The translations under genes were made by a program, and so were the position numbers. Shown piece by piece: positions 17,915 to 25,418 of a DNA stretch of 50,740 nt. The stretch spans positions 1 to 50,740 of the forward strand of contig RIBJ01000061.1 of assembly GCA_003762715.1 (NCBI GenBank), read 5' to 3'. The notes beneath the pieces are model-generated. The model searched no databases, was not told the DNA's origin, and saw only the letters and a list, made by a program, of their open reading frames with translations. How positions within the stretch are numbered: the stretch's first letter is position 1; every line of letters starts with the position of its first letter. The DNA is from Muribaculaceae bacterium Isolate-104 (HZI) (lineage in GTDB: Bacteria > Bacteroidota > Bacteroidia > Bacteroidales > Muribaculaceae).

Positions 17915-18925
17915 TTACAAATCCTGCTTTTCGAGCCAGTCGAATATGTAGGCGTATACACTGTTTCGTACCGGTTTCGCGCTTAGAATCAAATCATGCA
18001 ATCCGCCCCTGACTTTGGCAAGAGTTACATCCTTGCCCAGGCGCGCACCATATTTTTTTATATCCGCCACATCAAGAACAGCGTCACTGCTTTGTGCGGC
18101 TTCTGTCCACTCTTTTCCGCTGTAGCTACAGTCACTGTACATTACAAGCACAGGTACGCCAATCTTATAGGCATTGTCTTTCAGGCTTTTCTGTGCGTTA
18201 TCCACAGCCCTCACCCACCCGACTGTGACATCCGGCGAATCGTGGCGTTTCCACTGCCGGTTATAATCCCATTCGCCATGATAGTTTCTGTCTATGCTCT
18301 CGGCATACACTCCGTCTGCCGACTGTTTGATTTTCATGTTTTTGAATACAGCTCCCGCAGCTGACACAAGCGGCACAAATGGTTCTACAGAGCCAAGATT
18401 CCAATCAAGAAAAGGACTGTTCAGCACAAGAGCCTTCACAGGAGCCTGCGGGTGAGTCTGCATATAATATGCGGCAATCAGCCCGCCGGTAGAATGGCCC
18501 ATCAGCACTATGTCTTTGATTCCCGCCCGCTGCATGTCGCACAGCGCCGAATCTATATCCTCAAAATACTCCTTGAAATTCCTCACTTCAAACATTTTTT
18601 GCCCCGGCAGTATGGACCTTCCGTATTTACGCAGGTCAACCGCATAAAAATCAAAGCAATGCGAAGCAAAGTTCAAAGCGAGCTCTTTTTGGAAAAAATA
18701 GTCGTTGAATCCGTGCACATACAAAACGCCCTTGTCTGTATCACACACACTGTCAGCCATATATCTGACAAGTGTGCAAACAACCCTGCCGCTATAGTCA
18801 TCCGGCTGGGCTACTTGCCTCATCTCAAAGCCGGCTCCGAGACTATCCTGCTGCCAGGCAGATGCCCTGACGGTTGTACCGGCACAAATAAGCGGGAACA
18901 GCGCAAAAATTATTTTTAATCTCAT
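17915..18925 (-). CDS. Exported alpha/beta hydrolase (serine aminopeptidase S33 / monoglyceride lipase-like)
   Basis: The first 20 or so residues are a signal peptide (MRLKIIFALFPLICAG...), so the enzyme acts in the periplasm or at the cell surface. The hydrolase fold is shown by the oxyanion segment VLYVHGFNDYF, the nucleophile elbow GHSTGG and a late histidine in GGLHDLILS. These fit the Hydrolase_4 family, which includes monoacylglycerol lipases and lysophospholipases. Substrate unknown. It is read in the same direction as sppA but separated by 94 bases that hold the sppA promoter. Confidence 0.85.
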   Translation of the reverse strand: MRLKIIFALFPLICAGTTVRASAWQQDSLGAGFEMRQVAQPDDYSGRVVCTLVRYMADSVCDTDKGVLYVHGFNDYFFQKELALNFASHCFDFYAVDLRKYGRSILPGQKMFEVRNFKEYFEDIDSALCDMQRAGIKDIVLMGHSTGGLIAAYYMQTHPQAPVKALVLNSPFLDWNLGSVEPFVPLVSAAGAVFKNMKIKQSADGVYAESIDRNYHGEWDYNRQWKRHDSPDVTVGWVRAVDNAQKSLKDNAYKIGVPVLVMYSDCSYSGKEWTEAAQSSDAVLDVADIKKYGARLGKDVTLAKVRGGLHDLILSAKPVRNSVYAYIFDWLEKQDL

Positions 18926-19068
18926 AAAAATTATAACTGCAAAAACTTATGATATTATAAGGATTGAGCGGCTAAGATAGTTCTTTCATCAACAAATTCC
19001 AATTAATGGTTCTGTTTGTGGCATAATGTCGCAAAAAATACCATTCTTCGCTAACGATTGTCATATCA

Positions 19069-19100
19069 TTTGCGAAATAGCTCACAAATGCCTATCTTTG
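19069..19100 (+). promoter_or_regulatory. Promoter of the small gene-aguA-aguB operon
   Basis: TTTG at 19069-19072 and TATCTTTG at 19093-19100 are separated by 20 bases. This is an almost ideal Bacteroidetes promoter (TTTG, 19-21 bases, TAnnTTTG). The leader to the first ATG would be about 50 bases. Confidence 0.75.
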
Positions 19101-19158
19101 CAAAGCCTTAACAAATAGTCTTTTTAAAACAATTATTAAGAACATAGCAGGTTTGACT

Positions 19159-19392
19159 ATGACAGACATTACAGAGGTCTTCAATCACTATCTGGACCAA
19201 TACGACAGCATTGACATTGCTGAAGCAGAATTCAAAAAGAATCTCCATGAGGACAGCCAGCTGCGAGACGAATACCGCGAATGGTGCCATAATGTCGGCT
19301 GCACAGAGAAAAGCGGATTTATCGATTACGCCGAAGAATATGTGGAGAATCAGAATGATGTGTGGAACTCATTGAACGACTTTGATGAATAA
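19159..19392 (+). CDS. Small acidic conserved protein preceding agmatine deiminase (77 residues)
   Basis: The product (MTDITEVFNHYLDQYDSI...) is strongly acidic, helical in composition and soluble, with two Cys (WCHNVGC). It has a well-placed promoter, and its stop codon overlaps the aguA start by 8 bases, so its translation is coupled to aguA. I do not recognise a domain. The position suggests a role linked to the agmatine pathway, for example a partner or regulator of AguA, but that is inference from context only. Confidence 0.75.
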   Translation: MTDITEVFNHYLDQYDSIDIAEAEFKKNLHEDSQLRDEYREWCHNVGCTEKSGFIDYAEEYVENQNDVWNSLNDFDE

Positions 19393-20413
19393 TATCTGTT
19401 TTCCCGCCGAATGGGACAGGGATGCCGCTATAATGATAGCGTGGCCGCATGAAAATACTGACTGGGCATATATGCTTGACGAAGTGACCGAATGCTATAC
19501 AAATCTCGTCAAAGCATTTGTTTCCAAAAAGTTAAGAGTTATAATAGTGGCTCCCGACTCTGAATACGTCAAAACCAAACTGAAAGGAATCGACTCGTCG
19601 GACATAATATTCTACGAGGTAGATACAAATGACACCTGGACCCGCGACTACGGACCTATAACCATAGAACAGGACGGAGTGTTAAAAGTGGTCGACTTCA
19701 AGTTCAACGGATGGGGGCTGAAATTTGCCGCCTGTCATGACAATCTTGTAACAGGATGTATGTGCAAAAGCAAACTCATTACCGCTCCAAGAGAAAATCG
19801 TCTGGGATTTGTGCTTGAAGGAGGCTCTGTTGAAAGCGACGGCGCAGGCACTATACTGACTACCGCAAGATGCCTTGAAAGCCCGAACCGCAACGGAGAC
19901 CTTACAAGGGAACAGATTGAGGAAAACCTACGCGACTGGCTCGGCGCAAACAACATTCTGTGGCTCGAGCATGGAGCTCTTGAAGGCGATGACACTGACA
20001 GCCACATAGACACCCTTGCAAGACTCGCGCCGGGAAACACCATTATATATACCGGATGTTATGACGCCAACGACAGCCATGCAGCCGAGCTGAACGCCAT
20101 GAAACAGGAACTCATGAAATTCAGAACATCAGACGGCAACAGGTTCAACCTTGCCGAACTGCCGCTCCCCTCGCCTGTTTTTGACAGCGAAGGCGAAAGA
20201 CTCCCCGCAACATATGCCAATTATCTCGTCACACCTCATACAGTTTTCATGCCGACATACAATCAGCCTTTAAACGACATGACAGCAAAGGGGGTTTTGG
20301 AAGCTGTCTTTGAACGCGAGGTGATTACTGTGGATTGCACCGCTCTTATCAAACAGCATGGGTCACTACATTGCGCCACCATGCAAATTTCAAACGAAGC
20401 ATTATGTCTGTAA
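19385..20413 (+). CDS. aguA: Agmatine deiminase
   Basis: AguA hydrolyses agmatine to N-carbamoylputrescine and ammonia. The 342-residue protein belongs to the peptidyl-arginine-deiminase-like family: WTRDYGP (85-91), FNGWG (107-111), LEGGS (144-148), TDSHID (204-209) and the catalytic C330 in GSLHCATMQ near the C-terminus. All expected catalytic positions are filled. I start at the ATG at 19385; a TTG one codon earlier is less likely. The start overlaps the previous gene by 8 bases, and the end overlaps aguB by 10 bases. Confidence 0.96.
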   Translation: MNNICFPAEWDRDAAIMIAWPHENTDWAYMLDEVTECYTNLVKAFVSKKLRVIIVAPDSEYVKTKLKGIDSSDIIFYEVDTNDTWTRDYGPITIEQDGVLKVVDFKFNGWGLKFAACHDNLVTGCMCKSKLITAPRENRLGFVLEGGSVESDGAGTILTTARCLESPNRNGDLTREQIEENLRDWLGANNILWLEHGALEGDDTDSHIDTLARLAPGNTIIYTGCYDANDSHAAELNAMKQELMKFRTSDGNRFNLAELPLPSPVFDSEGERLPATYANYLVTPHTVFMPTYNQPLNDMTAKGVLEAVFEREVITVDCTALIKQHGSLHCATMQISNEALCL

Positions 20414-21300
20414 ATACTAAAATATTGCCTGTAGGCATCATTCAGCAAAGCAAAACAGCAGATATTTCATCAAATCGCATAAAATTGGCTGAATCAGCAC
20501 GCCGACTAGCTGCTGACGGAGCAAAACTCATAGTAAATCAGGAACTTCACGATTCCTTATATTTTTGCCAGACTGAGAATACCAACGAATTTGACCTTGC
20601 CGTTTCTCTTGACGGCGAAGCCATTGACTTTTACTCAAATCTTGCAAGAAGTCTTGGTGTGGTACTGGTTACATCTCTTTTCGAGCGCCGTGCGCCGGGG
20701 CTGTACCACAACACGGCAGTTGTGTTTGAGTCTGACGGCTGCGTAGCCGGTAAATACCGGAAAATGCATATCCCCGACGACCCCGCCTACTATGAGAAAT
20801 TTTATTTCACACCTGGCGATCTCGGCTTTGAGCCGATTTCCACCTCGGTAGGCAAGCTCGGTGTACTGGTGTGCTGGGACCAATGGTATCCGGAAGCGGC
20901 AAGGCTGATGGCGCTGAAAGGAGCCGAAGTGCTGATATATCCAACGGCTATAGGCTGGGAATCAAGCGACTCTGCCGAAGAAAAGGAGCGTCAGCGCGAT
21001 GCTTGGGTTACTGTTCAGCGAGGACATGCGGTTGCAAACGGATTGCCTGTAATAACCGTCAACAGAGTCGGTCACGAAGCTGATCCCAGCAATGTCACAG
21101 GGGGCATAACATTCTGGGGCACAAGTTTTGTTGCAGGACCTCAGGGCGAGTTTCTATACAAGGCTTCAGATTGTAACGAAGCCGAGGCTATCGTTAACAT
21201 AGACCTCTCCAGAAGTGAGAATGTAAGACGCTGGTGGCCGTTTATAAGAGACCGCCGCATTGATCAATACGGCGGTCTGACAAAAAGGTATCTGGACTGA
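20404..21300 (+). CDS. aguB: N-carbamoylputrescine amidase
   Basis: AguB converts N-carbamoylputrescine to putrescine, CO2 and ammonia, completing the agmatine route to polyamines. The 298-residue protein has the nitrilase triad E47 (VNQELHDS), K120 (YRKMHIPDDP) and C157 (VLVCWDQWYPE). The segments after K120 and C157 are typical of AguB rather than other nitrilases. The ATG at 20404 overlaps aguA. Its last codons contain a strong inverted repeat (21249-21278), and it converges with lysA after 6 bases. Confidence 0.96.
   Translation: MSVNTKILPVGIIQQSKTADISSNRIKLAESARRLAADGAKLIVNQELHDSLYFCQTENTNEFDLAVSLDGEAIDFYSNLARSLGVVLVTSLFERRAPGLYHNTAVVFESDGCVAGKYRKMHIPDDPAYYEKFYFTPGDLGFEPISTSVGKLGVLVCWDQWYPEAARLMALKGAEVLIYPTAIGWESSDSAEEKERQRDAWVTVQRGHAVANGLPVITVNRVGHEADPSNVTGGITFWGTSFVAGPQGEFLYKASDCNEAEAIVNIDLSRSENVRRWWPFIRDRRIDQYGGLTKRYLD
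21249..21278. repeat. Long inverted repeat inside the end of aguB
   Basis: AGACCGCCG (21249-21257) pairs perfectly with CGGCGGTCT (21270-21278). The loop itself contains the palindrome ATTGATCAAT. It encodes the conserved RDRRIDQYGGL segment, so protein constraint may explain part of it. It could form a strong hairpin in either transcript, but no T run follows. Confidence 0.6.
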
Positions 21301-21306
21301 TATTGT

Positions 21307-22449
21307 TCAATCGTTAACGAGACTGCCGGGCAATCGGCGCAGATTGTAGCGTGAAGCCATAATCTCGCCATAGGCTCCGGCAGACCTCAGTGCGAGCAAA
21401 TCGCCACGACTCACCTCTGTCAGCTCCGCATTTTCCTGAAACACATCGCTTGACTCGCATATCGGACCCACGACATCATACTTGGCTTTGGCTCCGGTTC
21501 CAGTCAGATTCTCAATCTTATGGTACGCCTGGTAAAGTGCCGGACGTATTAAATCGGTCATACCGGCATCTACAATCGCAAAACGTTTTGAAGTGCCGTT
21601 TTTCACATACAGCACCTTGGTTATAAGAGAACCGCACTGAGCCACAACAGATCGTCCGAGCTCGAAATGCAGTTCCTGACCGGGGCGCAGCTTCAGATTG
21701 GCGGCAAATGCGTCGAAATAGCCCTTGAAATCGGGCACGGGGTTAGCATCAGGGTTCTCATAATCGATACCGAGACCACCGCCCACATTGATAGACTTGA
21801 ATGTCACGCCTTTTGACTCAAATTCTGCCTGCAAGGCATTTATGCGCTCACAAAGCAAGGCAAACGGCGCATTGTCTGTGATCTGTGACCCTATGTGAAA
21901 ATGCAGCCCAACAAGCTCTACTCCAGGCAATTCCCTGCACTTGTCCACAACATGGTCAAGCAGTTCAAGATTTATACCGAATTTGTTTTCGGCAAGCCCG
22001 GTTGTTATATAGTGATGGGTGTGGGCATCAATATTCGGATTGACTCTTAACGCGATATTGGCAACTACCCCCATTCGGGACGCTATTTCCGATATTACCT
22101 CAAGCTCCGGTTCTGACTCCACATTGAAATTTCCTATTCCGGCTCCAAGAGCAAGTTCTATTTCCTCATCAGATTTACCGACACCGGCAAATACAATCTT
22201 TCGGGCATCAAAACCGGCATCCAGTGCCGCCTGAATTTCACCGCCGCTGACAGCATCAACGCCAAGCCCTGCCTGACGAATAACCTCAAGCAGGTGACTG
22301 TTGGCGTTTGCCTTCATTGCATAATGCACTTTGTACGAGCTGTTTGGCAATGATTTATTTATAGAATCAAGTGTCTGCCGCAACAGAGACTTGTCGTAAT
22401 AATAAAAAGGTGTCCGTTCTTTACGAAACAGATCTATTGGAAAATTCAT
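21307..22449 (-). CDS. lysA: Diaminopimelate decarboxylase
   Basis: LysA decarboxylates meso-diaminopimelate to lysine with PLP. The 380-residue fold-III decarboxylase shows the PLP lysine K46 in HYAMKANAN, the HIGSQ motif, the GGGLGI phosphate-binding loop, ELGRS and the active-site CESSD near the C-terminus. CESSD favours diaminopimelate over other substrates. It follows lysC after 36 bases on the same strand. Because it faces the putrescine genes, a carboxynorspermidine decarboxylase (NspC-like) identity was considered, but the motifs and the lysC partner support LysA. Confidence 0.94.
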   Translation of the reverse strand: MNFPIDLFRKERTPFYYYDKSLLRQTLDSINKSLPNSSYKVHYAMKANANSHLLEVIRQAGLGVDAVSGGEIQAALDAGFDARKIVFAGVGKSDEEIELALGAGIGNFNVESEPELEVISEIASRMGVVANIALRVNPNIDAHTHHYITTGLAENKFGINLELLDHVVDKCRELPGVELVGLHFHIGSQITDNAPFALLCERINALQAEFESKGVTFKSINVGGGLGIDYENPDANPVPDFKGYFDAFAANLKLRPGQELHFELGRSVVAQCGSLITKVLYVKNGTSKRFAIVDAGMTDLIRPALYQAYHKIENLTGTGAKAKYDVVGPICESSDVFQENAELTEVSRGDLLALRSAGAYGEIMASRYNLRRLPGSLVND

Positions 22450-22485
22450 ATAATAAAAATGTCAAGTACTATCAGGCTATATGAC

Positions 22486-23799
22486 CTATTTGAATATTCT
22501 TTCGCTCAACAGGTTAAGAGCTTTGACTTTGTCGCTCTTCTTTACAAGCAGAGATATGTTATAGTTGCTGCCTCCGTAAGAAATCATTCTCACAGGAATA
22601 TCTTTCAGAGCATTTACCACCTCTGCCTCAAAACCACGGTTCTGCCATTCAAGGTCGCCCACCACACAGATAATGACCATGTCGTGGTCAACACTCACGG
22701 TGCCGAACTTTTTCAAATCCTCAATTATGGCATGCAGGTTGCGTTCGTTGTCAATGGTTACTGAAACACCGACCTCCGATGTGGCAACCATATCTATAGA
22801 TGTGCGGTGTGTTTCAAAAATCTCAAAGACCTTACGCATAAAACCGTATGCAAGCAACATGCGGCTACTCTTGATTTTTATAGCCGTGATATTGTCTTTT
22901 GCCGCAACCGCCTTTATAGTGTGGTCGGGACGCGAATTGTAAATCAAGGTTCCCGGAGCGTCCGGCTGCATGGTATTCAATAGCCTTACGGGAATATTGT
23001 TAAGTTTGGCAGGCAACACACATGTGGGGTGAAGAATCTTCGCCCCGAAATAGGCGAGTTCTGCCGCCTCTTCAAAGTGCAGCTCGCTCACCGGCTTGGT
23101 TCCCTCAACAAAACGGGGGTCATTGTTGTGCATTCCGTCAATATCGGTCCATATCTCAATCTCCTCGGCATTGATAGCCGCTCCGATAAGCGATGCGGTA
23201 TAGTCACTGCCGCCACGCTGAAGATTGTCAATCTCGCCATAAGCGTTGCGGCATATATAACCCTGAGTCAGGTATATGTCGGCATCAGGCTGTGAGGCAA
23301 GCAGTGCCGAGAGTTTATCCTGAATATACTGTGTGTCTGGCTCGGCATTCTTGTCGGTGCGCATGTAGTCAAGAGCCGGTATCATTGCAACATTAATGCC
23401 CTGCTCCTTCATATAACTGAACATCAGCGCGGTAGACATGAGTTCTCCCTGAGCCAGTATTTCTTTCTCTTCAAAAAGAGTAAATATCGGCTTATTGAAT
23501 GAACGGATGAAATCAAACCTCTCTTTAATTGCCTTTGTAGCCTCCAGACGATGCTCTTCTGTTGAAAACAACTCATCAATTGTTTTCATGTACTTCACTT
23601 CCAGGGCATTGATATTCTCCTTGGCGCCGGTTACATTCTTTTTATAAAGATAATCGGAAATCTCAACGAGAGAGTTTGTAGTGCCTGACATTGCCGACAG
23701 AACAATGATATTTTTGCCTCTACCGGCCACTAATGCCGCTACATCTTTTATTCTTTGCGCGGATCCCACTGAAGTGCCGCCAAATTTCAAGACCTTCAT
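22486..23799 (-). CDS. lysC: Monofunctional aspartokinase
   Basis: LysC phosphorylates aspartate, the first step toward lysine. The 437-residue protein begins MKVLKFGGTSVGS and contains the RGGSDYTASLIGAAI substrate segment and IWTDIDGMHNNDPR. Two ACT domains lie in the last 150 residues, where lysine feedback would act. It heads a lysC-lysA operon behind a -7 element at 23834-23841. The window thus has two aspartokinases, one fused to homoserine dehydrogenase (4000) and one paired with lysA. Confidence 0.95.
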   Translation of the reverse strand: MKVLKFGGTSVGSAQRIKDVAALVAGRGKNIIVLSAMSGTTNSLVEISDYLYKKNVTGAKENINALEVKYMKTIDELFSTEEHRLEATKAIKERFDFIRSFNKPIFTLFEEKEILAQGELMSTALMFSYMKEQGINVAMIPALDYMRTDKNAEPDTQYIQDKLSALLASQPDADIYLTQGYICRNAYGEIDNLQRGGSDYTASLIGAAINAEEIEIWTDIDGMHNNDPRFVEGTKPVSELHFEEAAELAYFGAKILHPTCVLPAKLNNIPVRLLNTMQPDAPGTLIYNSRPDHTIKAVAAKDNITAIKIKSSRMLLAYGFMRKVFEIFETHRTSIDMVATSEVGVSVTIDNERNLHAIIEDLKKFGTVSVDHDMVIICVVGDLEWQNRGFEAEVVNALKDIPVRMISYGGSNYNISLLVKKSDKVKALNLLSERIFK

Positions 23800-23833
23800 C
23801 CTTAAAATATTTATGTTTCTGATTTTTTTTTTG

Positions 23834-23841
23834 CAAATGTA
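23834..23841 (-). promoter_or_regulatory. -7 promoter element of lysC-lysA
   Basis: The minus strand reads TACATTTG, matching TAnnTTTG, 34 bases before the lysC ATG. An A/T run lies between the element and the start codon. Confidence 0.6.
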
Positions 23842-23982
23842 CGCAGAGAATCCGACATTTTAATCGCGACCGCCAATTTTTATAAACTTTATCCTTACTT
23901 TTTGTATAGAAAATCGCACAAAGCGCATACAACATCTAACAATGAGCTGTAAAAAGCTGTTTTTTTCATAGAATATTCTTAG

Positions 23983-23990
23983 TACTTTTG
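23983..23990 (+). promoter_or_regulatory. -7 promoter element of tdk, leaderless arrangement
   Basis: TACTTTTG matches TAnnTTTG and ends only 4 bases before the tdk ATG at 23995. Transcription would be expected to start at or just past the start codon, so the mRNA would be leaderless or nearly so. Confidence 0.6.
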
Positions 23991-23994
23991 CAAA

Positions 23995-24636
23995 ATGAAC
24001 CGGAAAGGCAAACTATATTTCAGATATGGCACAATGGGGTCGGCAAAGACCGCCCTGTTGCTCACCACTGCATACAACTTCGAGGAAAGAGGCATGAAAT
24101 ATGTGTGTCTCAAGCCGATTGTAGACACTCGTGAGAACAACAATGTGATACGTTCGCGCATCGGTATTGAACGTGAATGCAAATGGATTTACGGAGATAC
24201 GGATCTTTACATGCTTGCCGAAGGCCTTTTTGAAGAGAATATGGCTGTGATAGACTGGTTTCTTGTTGATGAGTCTCAGTTCCTTACCGCCGAGCAGGTT
24301 GACCAGCTTGCCCGGATTGTAGACGATTTCGGCAGCAATGTAGTGTGCTACGGGCTGCGTACCGATTTCAGAACCCACCTCTTTGAAGGGTCAAGACGCC
24401 TGTTCGAGATTGCCGACTCGATTGATGAAATAAAATCAACCTGCACCTGTGGCAGAAAGACTATTGTAAATGCCCGTATAGACAGCGCCGGCGATATTGT
24501 GGATACCGGTCAGCAGGTGGAGATAGGCGGCAATGAAAGATATATAGCCGTGTGCCGCAAATGCTGGAGAAACCGACGCATAGAACAGGCTTCCCGCACC
24601 GCATTGCCGTTTCCTGAATTTAAAGCAAGAAAATGA
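23995..24636 (+). CDS. tdk: Thymidine kinase, type II
   Basis: Tdk phosphorylates thymidine (and deoxyuridine) in pyrimidine salvage. The 213-residue protein has the type II P-loop at YFRYGTMGSAKT, where many homologues have GSGKT. It also has the Walker B-like DESQF and a zinc site made of CTCG and CRKC near the C-terminus. The early start is needed because the first strand (GKLYFRYG) is part of the fold. Its stop overlaps the next ATG by 4 bases (ATGA), giving a coupled operon with the three following genes. Confidence 0.93.
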   Translation: MNRKGKLYFRYGTMGSAKTALLLTTAYNFEERGMKYVCLKPIVDTRENNNVIRSRIGIERECKWIYGDTDLYMLAEGLFEENMAVIDWFLVDESQFLTAEQVDQLARIVDDFGSNVVCYGLRTDFRTHLFEGSRRLFEIADSIDEIKSTCTCGRKTIVNARIDSAGDIVDTGQQVEIGGNERYIAVCRKCWRNRRIEQASRTALPFPEFKARK

Positions 24637-25397
24637 AACGGTTTTATATAATGGTAATAATGGCGGCGGCATGCCTTGCGGCTGTTGCCCAGACTGTACG
24701 TTTCAACAACGAGACCCTGAACTACAAAGTCATGTTCAAATGGGGGCTGGTTCAGAAGCAGGCAGGCCGTGCAACCCTGAAGCTCACAGACAGCAAAGAT
24801 AAGTTTGTCGCAACGCTCTATGCCCGTTCTGAACCTTGGGCAGACCATTTTTATTCGTTACGCGACACTCTCATATCAACAATGTCTCGTGCAGACATGC
24901 TCCCGACAAAATATGAACGCATAGCCCACGAAGGAGGCTCGTACGCCAGAGATGTCATATCGATTACACGCACCGGCAACATGTTTTCCGGAGAATCGGT
25001 GCGCTACAGACGAAAAAAAAATCAGAAAGAGATAACCACCTCCACAATATCGCTAAAGGCACAGGGCCCGACAGTGGACTTACTGAGCGTGTTTTATTAT
25101 CTCAGAACACTTGATTTCAAAAACATCTCTCCGGGCTATTCAAAAACCATAAACATATTTTCCGGCAAAAGGAAAGAATCGCTCACAATAAAATATCATG
25201 GGGCTGAGCCCCTGGAACTTGAAGGTAAAAAATATGAAACTTACCGCATCAGTTTCACTTTCACTACCGGCAATTCAAAAAAATCAAGCGACGACATAGA
25301 CACCTGGATATGGAGTGACAGCTCTCATATTCCGCTGAAACTTGAAGGAAAACTGAAAGTTGGCAAAATAAGGTGTCTATACACCAACAGATTGTAA
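24633..25397 (+). CDS. Exported DUF3108-type protein
   Basis: The 254-residue product starts with a signal peptide (MKRFYIMVIMAAACLAAVAQ). The rest is beta-rich and has the pattern of DUF3108 proteins: early LNYKVMFKWGLVQKQAGRA, a DWADHFYS-like segment and a C-terminal WIWSD-SHIPLKLEGKLKVG strand pair. Function is unknown; members are probably periplasmic or outer-membrane associated. It is translationally coupled to tdk and followed after 21 bases by another exported protein. Confidence 0.8.
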   Translation: MKRFYIMVIMAAACLAAVAQTVRFNNETLNYKVMFKWGLVQKQAGRATLKLTDSKDKFVATLYARSEPWADHFYSLRDTLISTMSRADMLPTKYERIAHEGGSYARDVISITRTGNMFSGESVRYRRKKNQKEITTSTISLKAQGPTVDLLSVFYYLRTLDFKNISPGYSKTINIFSGKRKESLTIKYHGAEPLELEGKKYETYRISFTFTTGNSKKSSDDIDTWIWSDSSHIPLKLEGKLKVGKIRCLYTNRL

Positions 25398-25418
25398 CCA
25401 ATTAATTCACAACCTCAT

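Noticed and set aside
21307-22449. Carboxynorspermidine decarboxylase instead of LysA
   Set aside because: Neighbouring putrescine genes made this attractive, but the CESSD motif, the length and the partner lysC support diaminopimelate decarboxylase.
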